From NCBI GenBank assembly GCA_947177115.1, contig CAMWTG010000037.1, positions 1-14,405 of the forward strand: a stretch of 14,405 nt of DNA, read 5' to 3'. The position numbers were made by a program, and so were the translations under genes. A model generated the notes under the pieces. It was not told where the DNA came from. It did no database searches and saw nothing but the letters and a program-made list of their open reading frames with translations. Positions within the stretch are counted from its first letter, which is position 1; the number at the start of each line of letters is the position of its first letter. This DNA comes from an uncultured Clostridia bacterium. Lineage in GTDB: Bacteria > Bacillota > Clostridia > Oscillospirales > Oscillospiraceae. Shown piece after piece: positions 13,619-14,405 of this stretch.

Positions 13619-14368
13619 ATGGAGAAAACCATCGATGCAATTTATGAGGAAATGCTGTCCGTTTTCAGCGAAGCTAGCGGATATCTGCCCAGCGTTTCCT
13701 GCGACCTGGCGGCCCGGCTGTATGCGGCGGCGGCGCAGATCCAGGGCCTGTATCTGCAAGCACAGTGGCTGCTGGATCAGAGCTTTCCGCAGACTGCGAG
13801 AGGAGATTATCTGGAGCGGCACGCTCAGCTGCGTGGGCTCAGCCGGAGTATTGCCACCTGTGCCACGGGAACACTACGGTTTGGTCTGTCGGTTTCTATC
13901 GGCAGCGATCTGACGGTAAAGTCTGGTACGGTGTGCATGACAGATACGGGCATTCGGTTTGCCACTACAGATAATGCCGTCCTGCGGGCGGGGCAGTTGT
14001 ACGTGGATGCACCTGCAGCAGCGCTGGAACCAGGAAAGGCTGGCAATGTTGCCGCTAACACAGTTACCATCATGGCGGCCATGCCCGTTGGAATCAAGGC
14101 ATGCACGAACCCGGAGGCTTTCAGCGGCGGCGATGATGCGGAAAGCGATGAGAGCCTGCGTCAACGGCTGTTGGACAGCTATCTTCGCCTGCCCAATGGG
14201 GCCAATGCCGCATACTATGAGCAGACCGCTTTGTCCCGCAATGGCGTAGCAGCTGCAGTGGCTGTAGGGAGGCCCAGAGGCGTTGGGTCCGTGGACCTGT
14301 ATATCGCCACCGACAAAGGGCCGCCCGATGAGGGGCTCTTAGCGGAAGTGGGGGAATATCTGCAGTAA
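13619..14368 (+). CDS. Baseplate J-like wedge protein, truncated by an in-frame TAA
   Basis: Family features are 'LPSVSCDLAARLYAAAAQIQGLYLQAQWLLDQSFPQTARGDYLERHAQLRGL' at about 22-75, then the J-family beta-rich core, and 'FSGGDDAESDESLRQRLLDSYLRLPNGANAAYYEQTAL' at about 169-206, which is a hallmark of the family, followed by 'GVGSVDLYIA'. Only 249 aa precede the TAA at 14366-14368; related proteins are typically about 350-380 aa. The same frame continues with KREISVDLQVLA, a segment I associate with intact family members at this point. The gene is therefore probably a nonsense-mutated wedge protein. AAGGAG at 13605-13610 is 8 nt from the ATG. The window ends before the natural stop. Confidence 0.85.
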   Translation: MEKTIDAIYEEMLSVFSEASGYLPSVSCDLAARLYAAAAQIQGLYLQAQWLLDQSFPQTARGDYLERHAQLRGLSRSIATCATGTLRFGLSVSIGSDLTVKSGTVCMTDTGIRFATTDNAVLRAGQLYVDAPAAALEPGKAGNVAANTVTIMAAMPVGIKACTNPEAFSGGDDAESDESLRQRLLDSYLRLPNGANAAYYEQTALSRNGVAAAVAVGRPRGVGSVDLYIATDKGPPDEGLLAEVGEYLQ

Positions 14369-14405
14369 AAGCGGGAAATCTCGGTGGATCTGCAGGTCCT
14401 GGCTC
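14366..14405 (+). pseudogene. In-frame continuation of baseplate J after the TAA
   Basis: After TAA (14366-14368) the reading frame encodes KREISVDLQVLA and runs open to the window edge. In intact baseplate J proteins I recall an E-K-R-E-I-x-V-D-V/L-x-V-x-A stretch here, with a Glu or Gln where the TAA sits. A GAA-to-TAA or CAA-to-TAA single-base change would explain it. The true end of the gene is outside the window. Confidence 0.65.

Noticed and set aside
14366..14368. Stop-codon reassignment (TAA read as an amino acid) in this phage.
   Set aside because: TAA is the natural stop of at least five other genes in the window, several directly followed by or overlapping the next gene's start signals.
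1..14405. CRISPR array, tRNA or rRNA genes, or an insertion sequence.
   Set aside because: I saw no regularly spaced direct repeats, no cloverleaf with a TTCRA-type arm, no rRNA-like segments and no transposase frame.

Overview
The window looks like part of a prophage in a GC-rich Firmicute, most likely a gut Clostridia / Oscillospiraceae-type host. The evidence is strong AGGAGG-type ribosome binding sites before many genes, PBSX-like (Xkd/Xtm) morphogenesis genes in standard order, and coding DNA that looks GC-rich by eye. No host gene or integration site was identified, so the host assignment is an inference.

Layout. Positions 1-560 hold no gene I can support. They contain several hairpins, a candidate promoter (TTTACT, 17-bp spacer, TATGAT) with a perfect 14-bp palindrome inside its spacer, and a structured leader. 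Next is a two-gene operon (561-2460): an ABC-type AAA ATPase overlapping a TOPRIM-like protein. This ATPase/TOPRIM arrangement is shared with OLD-family and PARIS-type anti-phage systems, so it is a candidate defence or abortive-infection cassette carried as prophage cargo. It ends at a strong terminator (2461-2511), followed by an A6T6 tract, a TTGACG box and a second perfect hairpin (2535-2559).

From 2597 to the right edge is one tightly packed plus-strand late operon. Packaging: small terminase-like protein, large terminase, portal. Head: maturation protease with a probable scaffold tail, small decoration-like protein, major capsid protein. Neck: three short connector/completion proteins. 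Contractile tail: sheath, tube, an unrecognised 252-aa protein, a LysM baseplate protein, an XkdQ/gpD-like hub, a gpV-like spike, a gp25-like wedge protein and baseplate J. Many adjacent genes overlap by a few bases, which suggests translational coupling.

Three things stand out. First, baseplate J is interrupted by an in-frame TAA at 14366-14368, and protein similarity to the family seems to resume directly after it. Second, no full-length tape measure protein or recognisable tail assembly chaperone lies between tube and baseplate; only the 252-aa protein is there. Third, the ATPase-TOPRIM cassette sits directly before the packaging genes behind what may be its own regulated promoter. The first two suggest a decaying or domesticated particle, or one with an unusually short tail; the third is the best candidate for an undescribed system. 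All family assignments are by eye, without database searches.
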